64,000 nt of DNA from Trabulsiella odontotermitis (GTDB lineage Bacteria; Pseudomonadota; Gammaproteobacteria; Enterobacterales; Enterobacteriaceae), in NCBI RefSeq assembly GCF_001297775.1, contig NZ_LIFX01000008.1:124079-188078 (forward strand), read 5' to 3'. The position numbers and the translations under genes are program-made. The notes below the pieces were generated by a model that did not search any database, was not told where the DNA came from, and was given only the letters and a program-made list of their open reading frames with translations. Positions within the stretch are counted from its first letter, which is position 1, and the number at the start of each line of letters is the position of its first letter. Below, piece by piece: positions 10,030 through 19,856 of this stretch.

Positions 10030-11709
10030 TTAAAATAACGAGAGATGTTCAGCGACCGGCCCCAGCGCCAGCGCAGGAATGAAGGTCAGCGCGCCCACGA
10101 GCAGGATGGTGCCGATCAACAACCCCACAAAAAGCGCGCCGTGCGTCGGGAGCGTCCCGGTGCTGGTCGGCTGTATTTTTTTCGTCACCAGCGAACCGGC
10201 AATCGCCATCACCGGCACAATGACGGCGAAACGACCGAAGAACATGCAGAAGGCCAGCAGACAGTTCCAGAACGGGGTGTTGGCGCTCAGACCGGCAAAG
10301 GCGCTGCCGTTGTTGTTGGCGGCAGAAGAGACGGCGTACAGCACTTCGCTGAAACCGTGCGTGCCGGGGTTGAGCATGCCGCTGCGTCCTGCATCGGTCA
10401 TCATTGCCAGCGCCGTACCGATCAGCACCAGTGCAGGCGTCACCAGAATCGCCAGCGCGGTCATTTTCATTTCGCGCACGTCGATTTTTTTACCGAGATA
10501 TTCCGGCGTACGGCCGATCATCAGCCCGGCGATAAACACCGCCAGCAGCACAAACAGCAGCATGCCGTACAACCCGGAGCCAACGCCGCCGAAGACCACT
10601 TCGCCAATCTGTATCAGCCACATCGGCACCATGCCGCCCAGCGCGGTAAAGGAATCGTGCATGGCGTTCACCGCACCGCAGGACGCGGCGGTGGTGATTA
10701 CCGCAAACAGGCTGCTGGCGAGGATGCCAAAGCGGCTCTCTTTACCTTCCATATTGATGTTGCTGTCCGCACCCAGCGCCATCAGGTGCGGGTTACCCTG
10801 CGTTTCCGCCCACATCACCACGGCCACGGCAGCGACGAAAATGATCGACATTGCCCACAGCAGGGTGCGCCCCTGACGGCGATCACCCACGGCATCGCCA
10901 AAGGCGAAGCACAGCGCGGCGGGGATCAGGAAAATCGCCAGCATCTGCACAAAGTTGGTCAGCGCCGTCGGGTTTTCGAACGGGTGCGCTGAGTTCGCGT
11001 TAAAGAAGCCGCCACCGTTGGTCCCCAGCATTTTTATCGCTTCCTGCGAAGCGACCGGGCCCATCGGCAGCAGCTGTTTTGCCCCTTCGAGCGACGTGAA
11101 TGGCTGGTACGGCAGGAGGTTTTGCAGCGCGCCTTGCTGGATAAAAAACAGCGCGATGACAAGCGACAACGGCAATAGCACCCACAGCGTGATGCGGGTT
11201 AAATCCACCCAGGCATTTCCGAGTGTGGTTGCGCTGTGGCGGGCAAACGCACGCGTCAGGGCGAAGATCACGGATATCCCGGTGGCCGCAGAGAGAAAGT
11301 TTTGTACCGTCAGTCCCGCCATCTGGCTCAGGTAACTCATGGTGGTTTCACCAGAGTAGGACTGCCAGTTGGTATTCGAGACAAAGCTAACGGCGGTGTT
11401 GAGCGCCAGATGCCAGGAAAGGCCCGGCAGGTTTTGCGGGTTCAGCGGCAGCACGCCCTGAAACATCAGCAGCAAGAACAGAATGGTCATGCCAAAGATA
11501 TTGAGCAGCAACAGGGCGGTCAGATACTGGCGCCAGCCCATCTCCTGTGAACGAATGCCAAGCAGGCGCCAGAGCCCGCGTTCCACACCGGCAACCCCTG
11601 GCAGCGGGGTATCGTTGATCATGCGCGCCAGCAGCGTACCGAGCGGGCGCGACAGTATAAACAGCACCAGTAAAAAACCGGCAATCAGTAAAAATCCCTG
11701 AGCGGCCAT
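10030..11709 (-). CDS. kdpA: K+-transporting ATPase ion channel-like subunit KdpA
   Basis: Potassium-binding and translocating subunit of KdpFABC, of the superfamily of K+ transporters with four pore-loop repeats. The 559-residue, strongly hydrophobic product shows the filter-type segments [18 protein letters not shown] and [13 protein letters not shown]. Length is close to E. coli KdpA (557). Its ATG shares one base with the kdpF stop (TGATG), so translation is coupled to kdpF. Confidence 0.97.
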   Translation of the reverse strand: MAAQGFLLIAGFLLVLFILSRPLGTLLARMINDTPLPGVAGVERGLWRLLGIRSQEMGWRQYLTALLLLNIFGMTILFLLLMFQGVLPLNPQNLPGLSWHLALNTAVSFVSNTNWQSYSGETTMSYLSQMAGLTVQNFLSAATGISVIFALTRAFARHSATTLGNAWVDLTRITLWVLLPLSLVIALFFIQQGALQNLLPYQPFTSLEGAKQLLPMGPVASQEAIKMLGTNGGGFFNANSAHPFENPTALTNFVQMLAIFLIPAALCFAFGDAVGDRRQGRTLLWAMSIIFVAAVAVVMWAETQGNPHLMALGADSNINMEGKESRFGILASSLFAVITTAASCGAVNAMHDSFTALGGMVPMWLIQIGEVVFGGVGSGLYGMLLFVLLAVFIAGLMIGRTPEYLGKKIDVREMKMTALAILVTPALVLIGTALAMMTDAGRSGMLNPGTHGFSEVLYAVSSAANNNGSAFAGLSANTPFWNCLLAFCMFFGRFAVIVPVMAIAGSLVTKKIQPTSTGTLPTHGALFVGLLIGTILLVGALTFIPALALGPVAEHLSLF

Positions 11710-11798
11710 CAGAATGCCTCCGCATTAATTAAGGCATACACCAGATACGCCAGTAACAGGAAAACCAGCACAACGCCGGCTATTACACCTGTAGTCAC
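11709..11798 (-). CDS. kdpF: Small membrane subunit KdpF
   Basis: A 29-residue single-helix peptide that stabilises the KdpABC complex. A GTG start at 11798-11796 is chosen because GGAGGT lies just upstream and because it gives the family length; the longer in-frame reading back to 11912 would run through the promoter. The residues [18 protein letters not shown] and the tail [11 protein letters not shown] match E. coli KdpF almost completely. It is the first gene of the kdp operon. Confidence 0.94.
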   Translation of the reverse strand: MTTGVIAGVVLVFLLLAYLVYALINAEAF

Positions 11799-11880
11799 AA
11801 TCCACCTCCGGGGGCTTTGAGTTATTACCCGAATGGTAGAAATCACGGCGCAAAGATGTCGCAAAAATCGCGGGGGCGGG

Positions 11881-11897
11881 TGTAAAAAAAGTATAAA
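11881..11897 (-). promoter_or_regulatory. KdpE operator of kdpFABC
   Basis: On the minus strand the bases read TTTATACTTTTTTTACA, the 17-bp KdpE-binding sequence known from the E. coli kdpFABC promoter, about 85 bp upstream of the kdpF start. A C-rich stretch (CACCCGCCCCCGCG) follows, as in E. coli. The rest of the 11799-12108 kdpF-ybfA gap is AT-rich and must also hold the divergent ybfA promoter; I see no gene in it. Confidence 0.9.
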
Positions 11898-12108
11898 AAT
11901 GACAAAAACCACAATTTAACTAATGGTTAGTATTAATTTAACTTTTATGTAACTTATTTACGGGAATAATGTAAATAAAGGCTAAACGCGCAAAAAAAAA
12001 GTGGTCGGATGAGTAGTAAAATTACAGGCAAAGCGATACTATTTTAGCCAGATACCATTTAGCCCATTTACCGGTGAACATTACCGGACAGCCAAAGGGG
12101 AGAGAATC

Positions 12109-12315
12109 ATGGAACTGTATAAAGACTATCCTGCACATATTGTTTTTCTGCGTCGCACTTTCGCCGTGGTGGCGGGGATTGTTGCGCTGCCGGTCATGCT
12201 GTTCTGGAAAGACCGTGCCCGTTTTTACAGCTATCTGCATCGCGTCTGGTCAAAAACCAGTGATAAACCGGTGTGGATGGATCAGGCCGAAAAAGCGACC
12301 TGCGATTTTTACTAA
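12109..12315 (+). CDS. ybfA: YbfA family small protein
   Basis: A conserved 68-residue protein of unknown function with one predicted membrane helix (about 12-32, [20 protein letters not shown]) and a conserved soluble tail containing [18 protein letters not shown]. It is nearly identical to E. coli YbfA at the same locus. It is transcribed divergently from kdp and followed by its own terminator. GGGGAGAG upstream supports this start. Confidence 0.9.
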   Translation: MELYKDYPAHIVFLRRTFAVVAGIVALPVMLFWKDRARFYSYLHRVWSKTSDKPVWMDQAEKATCDFY

Positions 12316-12340
12316 GCGAAGATACACACAGCAATGCAAA

Positions 12341-12369
12341 AGCCGTCACCTCAGGTGGCGGCTTTTTTT
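12341..12369 (+). terminator. Intrinsic terminator after ybfA
   Basis: A 10-bp stem AGCCGTCACC / GGTGGCGGCT with a TCA loop is followed by seven T. Confidence 0.9.
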
Positions 12370-12413
12370 ATTTCCCGGTTTACACTTAGGGTAACCACCG
12401 AAAGGGAGCCGCT

Positions 12414-12887
12414 ATGTGTGAGAATTTTTACGCGCGTACTTATGCGCTTCAGGAGCTTAACGAGCTCAGGGAACAGGGATTAACGCGCGGCGCGCTGGTG
12501 GCTTTTCACAGCCGCTACAAGCTGGTGCTGCTGGCGCATTCACAGCCAGCGTACCGACAGCTCGGGCGTTTTATTGCGGATATCGCGCAGTGGTCCTCGC
12601 TGGACGATTTTTATCACCAGTACCGCCAGCGCCTGAGTGATCTCCTGTCCCTTCCCGCCACCCGCAATAATCACACCAACGTACTGATGCATGTGCAGGG
12701 TTATTTTCGTCCGCACCTCAGTTCGCCGCAGCGTCAGACGCTGGCCGCCGTGATTGACGACTACCGGCAGGGAACGCAACCGCTGCTTGCACCCGTCACC
12801 CTCATTCAACACTATATGTCTGAATTTCCTGACGCTTACCTGAGCAGCCAGCGCTATTTTGAGTTCTGGTTACACGATGAACACTAA
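12414..12887 (+). CDS. ybgA: DUF1722 protein YbgA
   Basis: A conserved 157-residue protein of unknown biochemical role (E. coli YbgA is slightly longer). The core contains the family signature VAFHSRYKLVLLAHSQPAY, and NNHTNVLMHVQGYF further on. It ends 12 nt before phrB and is probably co-transcribed with it; in some bacteria DUF1722 is fused or linked to photolyase-related genes, which suggests a DNA-repair or light-related context but does not define an activity. ATG at 12414 follows AAAGGGAG. Confidence 0.9.
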   Translation: MCENFYARTYALQELNELREQGLTRGALVAFHSRYKLVLLAHSQPAYRQLGRFIADIAQWSSLDDFYHQYRQRLSDLLSLPATRNNHTNVLMHVQGYFRPHLSSPQRQTLAAVIDDYRQGTQPLLAPVTLIQHYMSEFPDAYLSSQRYFEFWLHDEH

Positions 12888-12899
12888 TTCAGGAGTTGT

Positions 12900-14342
12900 A
12901 TGACCACTCATCTGGTCTGGTTTCGCGCGGATTTGCGCGTGCATGACAATCTGGCGCTCACCGCCGCCTGCCGCCAACAGGATGCCAGGGTGCTGGCACT
13001 GTATATCGCCACCCCGGCGCAGTGGCGGCAACATCAGATGGCACCACGCCAGGCCGCCTTTCTGGTCAGCCATCTGAACGCACTACAGCAGGCGCTGGCG
13101 GAAAGAGGCATTCCGCTGATGGTGAAAACGGCTGACACCTTTGCAGACAGCGTCACGGTGATTGAGGACCTGTGCGCTACGCACGACGTCAGCGCGCTTT
13201 TCTATAATTATCAGTATGAATTCAACGAACGGCAGCGGGATGCCGCCGTGGAGCGCGCGCTGGAAAAGGTGACCTGTCAGGGTTTTGACGACAGCGTCCT
13301 GCTTGCGCCCGGCAGCGTCACCACCGGCAATCACGAGATGTACAAAGTGTTTACGCCGTTCAAAAACGCCTTTTTGCGCCGCCTGCACGATGATCTCCCG
13401 CTTTGCCATCACGCCCCGGGAGTCCGGGCGGGTGGGGCACTTAACGGGACGCTTGCGCCGGTGACGGTGGATTACCCGCAGCAGCCGTTTGATGCCGATT
13501 CGTTCCCGGTTAACGAACAACACGCGCTGGCCCGGTTGCGTTATTTTTGCCAGCACGCACTGGCGCGTTATGAGGCCGATCGCGATTTCCCGGCTATCGA
13601 CGGCACCAGTCGGCTTTCCGCCTGCCTGACGCTGGGGGTGTTATCGCCGCGCCAGTGTCTGCATCGCCTGCTGAAAACACACCCGGACGCGCTGGACGGG
13701 GGAACAGGATCGGTCTGGCTCAATGAGCTGATCTGGCGGGAGTTCTACCGCCATCTGATCACCCGTTATCCTCAGTTATGTAAACACCAGCCGTTTATCG
13801 ACTGGACGGACAGCGTACAGTGGAAAACGCCCGATGCGGCGTTCACCGCGTGGCAGAACGGCGAGACCGGGTTTCCGATCGTTGATGCGGCTATGCGCCA
13901 ACTAAATGCGACGGGCTGGATGCATAACCGCCTGCGGATGATCGTCGCCAGTTTTCTGGTGAAAGACCTGCTGATCGACTGGCGGGAAGGGGAACGCTAT
14001 TTTATGTCGCAACTGATCGACGGCGATCTGGCGGCAAACAATGGCGGCTGGCAGTGGGCGGCCTCCACAGGCACTGACGCCGCACCCTATTTCCGCATTT
14101 TTAACCCCACCACTCAGGGGGAGAAATTTGATAAAGCGGGTGAATTTATTCGCCGCTGGATCCCGGAACTGGCGGCGGTGCCGACGGTGTCAATTCATAC
14201 GCCGTGGCAGTGGGCGGATAACGCGCAGGTGGCGCTTGACTATCCTCGCCCAATCGTCGATCACAAACGGGCGCGCGAGGCGACGCTTGCGGCGTACGAT
14301 GCCGCCAGAAAGGGGACGCGAACCGTTGTCGCGGACGACTGA
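12900..14342 (+). CDS. phrB: Deoxyribodipyrimidine photolyase
   Basis: Class I CPD photolyase, which uses blue/near-UV light, FAD and an antenna folate to split cyclobutane pyrimidine dimers. The 480 residues contain the N-terminal antenna domain (HLVWFRADLRVHDNLAL) and the C-terminal FAD domain with TSRLSACLTLGVLS, WLNELIWREFYRH, GFPIVDAAMRQL and the flavin-site segment LANNGGWQWAASTGTDAAPYFRIFNP. Length is near E. coli PhrB (472). It starts 12 nt after ybgA. In K-12 dtpD follows; here ybgI follows after 64 nt. Confidence 0.97.
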   Translation: MTTHLVWFRADLRVHDNLALTAACRQQDARVLALYIATPAQWRQHQMAPRQAAFLVSHLNALQQALAERGIPLMVKTADTFADSVTVIEDLCATHDVSALFYNYQYEFNERQRDAAVERALEKVTCQGFDDSVLLAPGSVTTGNHEMYKVFTPFKNAFLRRLHDDLPLCHHAPGVRAGGALNGTLAPVTVDYPQQPFDADSFPVNEQHALARLRYFCQHALARYEADRDFPAIDGTSRLSACLTLGVLSPRQCLHRLLKTHPDALDGGTGSVWLNELIWREFYRHLITRYPQLCKHQPFIDWTDSVQWKTPDAAFTAWQNGETGFPIVDAAMRQLNATGWMHNRLRMIVASFLVKDLLIDWREGERYFMSQLIDGDLAANNGGWQWAASTGTDAAPYFRIFNPTTQGEKFDKAGEFIRRWIPELAAVPTVSIHTPWQWADNAQVALDYPRPIVDHKRAREATLAAYDAARKGTRTVVADD

Positions 14343-14406
14343 GATCGCTATGGTGTGCCTGTGAAACTTTTTTATTTTGGATCGTTTTGTGGATAGAGGA
14401 GTAACG

Positions 14407-15150
14407 ATGAAAAACACCGAGCTTGAGCAACTGATTAACGAAAAGCTTAACAGCGGGGCGTTCAGCGATTACGCACCTAACGGTCTGCAAGTGGAAGGAC
14501 GCGAGACAGTCAGTAAGATTGTCACTGGCGTCACGGCAAGCCAGGCGCTGCTGGATGAAGCCGTTCGTCTGCGGGCGGATGCGGTCATCGTGCATCACGG
14601 GTATTTCTGGAAAGGGGAATCACCGGTGATCAGCGGCATGAAGCGCCGTCGCCTGAAAACGCTGCTGGAAAACGACATCAACCTGTATGGCTGGCATCTG
14701 CCGCTGGATGCGCACCCGGAGCTGGGTAACAACGCCCAGCTCGCGGGGTTGCTGGGCATTAACATTATGGGCGAAATCGAGCCGCTGGTGCCGTGGGGGG
14801 AACTCTCTATGGCCGTGCCTGGTCTCGAACTGGCCTCGTGGATCGAAGCCCGCCTTGGCCGTAAACCGCTGTGGAGTGGCGACACCGGGCCGGAAAAAGT
14901 CATCCGCATCGCCTGGTGTACCGGTGGCGGTCAGGGGTTCATCGACAGCGCCGCCCGTTTTGGCGTGGATGCGTTTATTACCGGTGAAGTGTCCGAACAA
15001 ACTATTCACTCCGCGCGGGAGCAGGGGCTGCATTTCTATGCCGCCGGGCATCACGCGACCGAACGTGGCGGGATCCGTGCGCTCAGCGAATGGCTGAACG
15101 AGACTACTGATCTGGACGTGACGTTTATCGATATCCCGAATCCTGCCTGA
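14407..15150 (+). CDS. ybgI: Nif3/YbgI family metal-binding protein
   Basis: A conserved 247-residue dinuclear-metal protein of the NIF3 family, a toroidal hexamer of uncertain function (GTP cyclohydrolase I type 2-like). Metal-ligand motifs are visible: VIVHHGYFWKGE near residue 63 and AGHHATERGG near 215. The start at 14407 is preferred over the in-frame ATG at 14377 because GGAGTAACG precedes it and the length then equals E. coli YbgI. The pxpBCA 5-oxoprolinase genes follow immediately. Confidence 0.95.
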   Translation: MKNTELEQLINEKLNSGAFSDYAPNGLQVEGRETVSKIVTGVTASQALLDEAVRLRADAVIVHHGYFWKGESPVISGMKRRRLKTLLENDINLYGWHLPLDAHPELGNNAQLAGLLGINIMGEIEPLVPWGELSMAVPGLELASWIEARLGRKPLWSGDTGPEKVIRIAWCTGGGQGFIDSAARFGVDAFITGEVSEQTIHSAREQGLHFYAAGHHATERGGIRALSEWLNETTDLDVTFIDIPNPA

Positions 15151-15162
15151 GTGGAGAGAAAA

Positions 15163-15819
15163 GTGCAGCGAGCGCGTTGTTATCTGTTGGGTGAAACCGC
15201 CGTCGTGCTGGAGCTGGAGCCGCCGGTGACGCTGGAGAGCCAGAAGCGGATCTGGCGGTTGACCCAGCGGCTGGCGGATCTTCCCGAGGTGGTGGAAGCC
15301 ATTCCGGGAATGAATAACATTACCGTGGTGTTGCAGGATCCGCAGTCACTGGCGCTGGACGCCATCGAACGCCTTCAGCGCTGGTGGGAAGAGAGTGAGG
15401 CGCTACAACCGGACTCCCGCTACGTTGAAATTCCGGTGGTGTATGGCAAACATGCCGGGCCGGATCTCGGCGTGGTGGCGCAGCATTGCGGGCTTACTGA
15501 AAAGCAGGTCGTGGAGCTGCACGCCTCGGTGGAGTACGTGGTGTGGTTTCTCGGTTTTCAGCCCGGGTTCCCGTATCTTGGCGGGCTACCGGAGTCACTC
15601 ATCACCCCGCGCCGTGGCGAGCCGCGCCTGAGCGTACCCGCCGGAACCGTGGGGATCGGCGGTGCGCAGACGGGTATTTATCCGCTGGAGACGCCGGGTG
15701 GCTGGCAACTCATTGGCCACACCGCGCTGCGGTTGTTTGACCCGACGCGGGCCGAACCTGCACTTCTGCGCCCCGGCGATGTCGTGCGCTTTATCCCGCA
15801 GCGGGAGGGCGTATGCTGA
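15163..15819 (+). CDS. pxpB: 5-oxoprolinase subunit PxpB
   Basis: Subunit of the ATP-dependent PxpABC 5-oxoprolinase, which opens pyroglutamate to glutamate; homologous to the N-terminal half of allophanate hydrolase-type carboxylase partners (KipI family). The 218-residue product has [17 protein letters not shown] and [20 protein letters not shown] at 15163 is chosen because GGAG lies upstream and the length matches; an in-frame GTG at 15151 immediately abuts the ybgI stop. The 3' end overlaps pxpC by seven bases. Confidence 0.93.
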   Translation: MQRARCYLLGETAVVLELEPPVTLESQKRIWRLTQRLADLPEVVEAIPGMNNITVVLQDPQSLALDAIERLQRWWEESEALQPDSRYVEIPVVYGKHAGPDLGVVAQHCGLTEKQVVELHASVEYVVWFLGFQPGFPYLGGLPESLITPRRGEPRLSVPAGTVGIGGAQTGIYPLETPGGWQLIGHTALRLFDPTRAEPALLRPGDVVRFIPQREGVC

Positions 15820-16745
15820 ATATTATTCGTGCCGGGCTGTATGCCTCCATTCAGGATACGGGCCGTTATGGTCTGCGTCAGTCCGGCGTCAGCCATTGCG
15901 GTGCGCTCGATATGCCCGCGCTGATCACCGCCAATTTGCTGGTGGGAAATCCGGCGAATGCGGCGGCCATCGAAATTACCCTCGGGCAGATGACCGTGGA
16001 GTTTGAACGCGACGTCTGGTTTGCGTTAACCGGCGCAGGGTGTGAAGCGCAGCTCGACGGAAAACCGGTGTGGAGCGGCTGGCGACAGCAGGCGTACGCC
16101 GGGCAGCGTCTGGTGCTGAAACGCCCGCTGCACGGCATTCGCAGCTACCTGGCGGTGGCGGGCGGGATTGATGTGCCGGAAGTAATGGGCTCCCGTAGCA
16201 CTGATCTGAAAGTAGGGATCGGCGGTCTGGAAGGGCGCAGGCTGGAGGATGGTGACCGGCTGGCAATTGGCCCGTCAACGCATACATTTAGCCACCCGAC
16301 GGGCGTGAAGCAACTGCTGACCAGCAACCGCATTCGCGCGCTGCCCGGCCCGGAATATCATGAGTTTGATTCCGCCTCGCAGGAGGCGTTCTGGCGCTCG
16401 CCGTGGCAACTGAGCCCGCAGAGCAACCGCATGGGCTATCGCCTGAAGGGGCAGCCGCTGGTGCGCACAACACACCGGGAACTGCTGTCGCATGGTCTGT
16501 TGCCGGGCGTGGTGCAGGTGCCGCACAACGGCCAGCCCATTGTGCTGATGAGCGACGCGCAGACCACCGGTGGTTATCCGCGCATTGCCTGTATTATCGA
16601 CGCGGATATGTACCAGCTGGCGCAGATCCCGCTCGGGCAGCCGGTGCATTTTGTGCCCTGTTCGCTGGAAGAGGCGCTGAAAGCGCGCAGCGATCAGCAA
16701 CGTTACTTTGAACAACTGGCGTGGCGGCTTAACGATGAACATTGA
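15813..16745 (+). CDS. pxpC: 5-oxoprolinase subunit PxpC
   Basis: The KipA-like partner of PxpB in the 5-oxoprolinase complex. The 310 residues show the family segments [21 protein letters not shown] near the N-terminus, [34 protein letters not shown] and [15 protein letters not shown]-type text near 250 (here [17 protein letters not shown]). It overlaps pxpB by 7 nt and pxpA by 11 nt, so the three subunits are translationally coupled. Confidence 0.93.
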   Translation: MLNIIRAGLYASIQDTGRYGLRQSGVSHCGALDMPALITANLLVGNPANAAAIEITLGQMTVEFERDVWFALTGAGCEAQLDGKPVWSGWRQQAYAGQRLVLKRPLHGIRSYLAVAGGIDVPEVMGSRSTDLKVGIGGLEGRRLEDGDRLAIGPSTHTFSHPTGVKQLLTSNRIRALPGPEYHEFDSASQEAFWRSPWQLSPQSNRMGYRLKGQPLVRTTHRELLSHGLLPGVVQVPHNGQPIVLMSDAQTTGGYPRIACIIDADMYQLAQIPLGQPVHFVPCSLEEALKARSDQQRYFEQLAWRLNDEH

Positions 16746-17472
16746 TTTGAATGCCGATCTCGGGGAAGGGGGCGCCAGTGACGCGCAACTGCTGCAACTG
16801 GTCTCCTCGGCCAATATCGCCTGCGGCTTTCATGCCGGTGACGCGGTGATGATGCGTACCGCCGTGCGGGAAGCCATTCGCAACGGCGTGGCCATCGGCG
16901 CGCACCCCAGCTTTCCTGACCGGGAAAATTTTGGCCGTACGGCGATGTCGCTCCCGGCCGAAACGGTGTACGCGCAAACGCTGTATCAGACGGGCGCGCT
17001 GGCGGCGATTGTTCGCGCGGAAGGCGGTGTCTTACGGCATGTTAAACCGCACGGCATGCTCTACAACCAGGCAGCGAAATCGGCGGAACTGGCAGACGCG
17101 ATTGCCCGCGCGGTGCGTGATGCCGACCCGCAGCTGATTCTGGTCGGGCTCGCGGGCAGCGAACTGATCCGCGCCGGGCAGCGTTATCACCTGACCACGC
17201 GGGAAGAGGTGTTTGCCGATCGTGGTTATCTGGCGGACGGCAGCCTGGTGCCGCGCACGCAGCCGGGCGCGCTTATTGTTGATGAAGAGAAGGCGCTGGC
17301 GCAGACGCTGGAGATGGTGCAGCGCGGCCGTGTGCAGAGTATTACCGGTGAATGGGCGCTGGTGCGCGCGCAAACCGTTTGTCTGCATGGTGATGGCGAA
17401 CAGGCACTGGCGTTTGCCCGCCGTCTGCGTGCGGCGTTTGCGGAACATCACATTACCGTCAGCGCCGCGTGA
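16735..17472 (+). CDS. pxpA: 5-oxoprolinase subunit PxpA (LamB/YcsF family)
   Basis: The 245-residue third subunit of 5-oxoprolinase. The start at 16735 gives the conserved N-terminus [13 protein letters not shown]; nine extra in-frame codons upstream lie in pxpC and are not family-like. Motifs include [27 protein letters not shown] and [11 protein letters not shown]. In E. coli K-12 nei and abrB follow pxpA; here gltA lies directly downstream in convergent orientation. Confidence 0.94.
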   Translation: MNIDLNADLGEGGASDAQLLQLVSSANIACGFHAGDAVMMRTAVREAIRNGVAIGAHPSFPDRENFGRTAMSLPAETVYAQTLYQTGALAAIVRAEGGVLRHVKPHGMLYNQAAKSAELADAIARAVRDADPQLILVGLAGSELIRAGQRYHLTTREEVFADRGYLADGSLVPRTQPGALIVDEEKALAQTLEMVQRGRVQSITGEWALVRAQTVCLHGDGEQALAFARRLRAAFAEHHITVSAA

Positions 17473-17509
17473 TAAAAAAAAAACCGGGGAGCGTTGCCGC
17501 ATCCCCGGT
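17473..17509 (-). terminator. Intrinsic terminator of gltA
   Basis: Read on the minus strand: ACCGGGGA stem, 11-nt loop, TCCCCGGT, then nine T. It fills most of the 57-nt gap between the convergent pxpA and gltA genes. Confidence 0.88.
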
Positions 17510-17529
17510 GTATTCAGACCGCTAATGGC

Positions 17530-18816
17530 TTAGCGTTTTTTCACTTCGGATTCAAATTCACGCTGCTCGTAGCCGGTGTACAGCTGACGCGGACGTGCAA
17601 TTTTCATCCCTTCTGTATGCATTTCATTCCAGTGCGCAATCCAGCCAACGGTACGTGCCATGGCGAAGATCACGGTGAACATGGAAGACGGAATGCCCAT
17701 CGCTTTCAGAATAATGCCAGAGTAGAAATCGACGTTCGGGTAGAGTTTCTTCTCGATGAAGTACGGGTCGTTCAGCGCGATGTTTTCCAGCTCCATCGCC
17801 ACTTCCAGCAGATCATCTTTGGTGCCCAGTTCTTTCAGCACTTCGTGGCAGGTTTCACGCATCACTGTTGCGCGCGGATCGTAGTTTTTGTACACGCGGT
17901 GGCCGAAGCCCATCAGGCGGAAAGAGTCGTTTTTGTCTTTCGCGCGACGGACGAATTCCGGAATATGCTCAACCGAGCTAATTTCTTCCAGCATTTTCAG
18001 CGCTGCTTCGTTGGCGCCGCCGTGTGCCGGTCCCCACAGGGAGGCAATACCTGCCGCGATACAGGCAAACGGGTTCGCGCCCGACGAGCCTGCGGTACGT
18101 ACCGTAGAGGTTGACGCGTTCTGTTCGTGGTCAGCGTGCAGGATGAGGATCCTGTCCATCGCACGTTCCAGTACCGGGTTAACTTCATAGGTTTCACACG
18201 GTGTGGAGAACATCATATTCAGGAAATTACCCGCATAGGAGAGATCGTTGCGCGGATAAACAAACGGCTGACCGATAGAATATTTGTAACACATCGCGGC
18301 CATCGTCGGCATTTTGGAGAGCAGACGGAATGCGGCGATTTCACGATGGCGCGGATTATTCACATCCAGCGAGTCGTGATAGAACGCTGCCAGCGCACCG
18401 GTGATCCCGCACATGACTGCCATCGGATGTGAATCGCGACGGAAAGCATGGAACAGACGGGTGATCTGCTCATGGATCATGGTATGGCGGGTGACGGTGG
18501 TTTTGAATTCGTTATATTGCGCCTGCGTCGGTTTTTCGCCGTTCAGCAGGATGTAACACACTTCCAGATAGTTAGACTCAGTCGCTAACTGATCGATGGG
18601 AAAACCGCGATGCAGCAGGATACCTTCATCACCATCAATAAACGTGATTTTGGATTCGCAGGATGCGGTAGAGGTGAAGCCAGGGTCAAAAGTAAACATC
18701 CCTTGTGAACCTAACTTACGGATATCAATAACATCTTCACCGAGCGTGCCCTTTAGCACATCCAGTTCGATAGCAGTATCACCGTTTAAAGTGAGCTTTG
18801 CCTTAGTATCAGCCAT
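17530..18816 (-). CDS. gltA: Citrate synthase (type II)
   Basis: Condenses acetyl-CoA and oxaloacetate to citrate, the entry step of the TCA cycle; the type II enzyme is hexameric and inhibited by NADH. The 428 residues start [19 protein letters not shown] at 18816; a longer in-frame reading to 18948 lies in the promoter region and lacks family sequence. Catalytic-region motifs are [27 protein letters not shown] and [21 protein letters not shown] lies upstream of the chosen ATG. It is divergent from sdhC. Confidence 0.98.
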   Translation of the reverse strand: MADTKAKLTLNGDTAIELDVLKGTLGEDVIDIRKLGSQGMFTFDPGFTSTASCESKITFIDGDEGILLHRGFPIDQLATESNYLEVCYILLNGEKPTQAQYNEFKTTVTRHTMIHEQITRLFHAFRRDSHPMAVMCGITGALAAFYHDSLDVNNPRHREIAAFRLLSKMPTMAAMCYKYSIGQPFVYPRNDLSYAGNFLNMMFSTPCETYEVNPVLERAMDRILILHADHEQNASTSTVRTAGSSGANPFACIAAGIASLWGPAHGGANEAALKMLEEISSVEHIPEFVRRAKDKNDSFRLMGFGHRVYKNYDPRATVMRETCHEVLKELGTKDDLLEVAMELENIALNDPYFIEKKLYPNVDFYSGIILKAMGIPSSMFTVIFAMARTVGWIAHWNEMHTEGMKIARPRQLYTGYEQREFESEVKKR

Positions 18817-19466
18817 TACGGTCTCCTTAGCGCCTTGTGCGTGAGACTGCCGGATGCCGGATTCGCATTCAGACTGTGCATAACCGTTACCAAAATTGTT
18901 ATTTGGCTCGCCGCTCTGTTTCAGAGGAGAAACCAGGGTACAGAGCAAGGGGCGCTGGGTGGCAGACGGTTAATTTACAGCGAAACAACAGCAAATCAGG
19001 GTCTTAGCAGTCCGTATCATTCAAACCTGTATAACACTAATAACTGTCCTGATCACTTCGGTCAATACCGACACACTGTTACATAACTTATATTCAGGTG
19101 AAAGCATGACCTCATAACTTTTACGCATTATATGACTTTTCTGGTGATGGTTGTAACAGTAATGTTTAATATTTGTCAAATCAGCTGATTAAAATTTAAA
19201 AAAATGTTGTTATCGTGATATTGATCACTGTTCCGTATAAAACCCGACAAACTATATGTAGGTTAATTGTAATGATTTTGTGAACGGCCTATACTGCCGC
19301 CAGGTCTCCGGAACACCCTGCTAATCCCGAGCCACCCAGCGTTGTTTTGTGTCGTTTTTGCTTCTGCAAGGGAGTTTTATATGACGCTTAGTTATAGTAA
19401 GGACGCTGCTTGACCCGCACGCAGACCGGAGGATGGAATAATAAGAACAGCATGTGGGCGTTATTC
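18817..19466. promoter_or_regulatory. gltA-sdhC divergent control region
   Basis: This 650-nt gap contains no convincing full-size gene; the 83-codon plus-strand reading at 18835-19086 shows no family resemblance or good ribosome site. A CRP-like palindrome GTGATATTGATCAC lies at 19215-19228. Two candidate sdh promoters are visible: TATAAA at 19236-19241 just after that palindrome, and TTGTAA-17 nt-TATACT at 19267-19295. From established E. coli biology the region should also bind ArcA, but I could not delimit those boxes. Confidence 0.6.
19381..19413 (+). CDS. Candidate 10-residue upstream ORF in the sdhC leader
   Basis: ATG at 19381 has a strong, well-placed ribosome site (AAGGGAG, six bases upstream) and encodes MTLSYSKDAA before TGA at 19411. 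It lies 53 nt before the sdhC start on the same transcript. No function is known to me; it could be a translated leader affecting sdhC initiation, or simply a fortuitous initiation site. Confidence 0.4.
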   Translation: MTLSYSKDAA

Positions 19467-19856
19467 ATGGTAAGAAATGTGAAAAAACAAAGACCTGTCA
19501 ATCTGGATCTTGCAACGATCCGGTTTCCTGTAACGGCGATAGCGTCCATTCTCCATCGCGTCTCCGGTGTGATCACGTTCGTGGCCGTCGGTATTCTGCT
19601 GTGGTTGCTGGGCACCAGCCTCTCTTCTCCTGAAGGTTTCCTCGTCGCCAGCTCAATCATGAGCAGCTTCTTCGTTAAGTTCATTATGTGGGGCATCCTC
19701 ACCGCGCTGGCATACCACACTGTGGTCGGTATTCGCCATCTGCTGATGGACTTTGGCTACCTGGACGAAACCCTCGAAGCAGGGAAACGCTCCGCCGTTA
19801 TCTCTTTTGTTATTACTGTCGTGCTTTCACTTCTCGCAGGAGTCCTCGTATGGTAA
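19467..19856 (+). CDS. sdhC: Succinate dehydrogenase cytochrome b556 subunit SdhC
   Basis: Membrane-anchor subunit of complex II that, with SdhD, binds haem b and ubiquinone. The 129-residue product from ATG 19467 ([15 protein letters not shown]) equals E. coli SdhC; upstream in-frame codons to 19410 are not used by the family as a rule. Three membrane helices are apparent; SILHRVSGV holds the quinone-site serine and arginine, and the haem-ligand histidine lies in [14 protein letters not shown]. It overlaps sdhD by seven bases. Confidence 0.97.
   Translation: MVRNVKKQRPVNLDLATIRFPVTAIASILHRVSGVITFVAVGILLWLLGTSLSSPEGFLVASSIMSSFFVKFIMWGILTALAYHTVVGIRHLLMDFGYLDETLEAGKRSAVISFVITVVLSLLAGVLVW

Noticed and set aside
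17530-18948. 472-codon version of GltA
   Set aside because: The additional 44 residues lie upstream of a well-placed ribosome site and the conserved MADTKAKL start, and are not seen in citrate synthases.
18835-19086. 83-codon plus-strand frame in the gltA-sdhC gap
   Set aside because: It covers the gltA promoter region, with no ribosome site or family resemblance.
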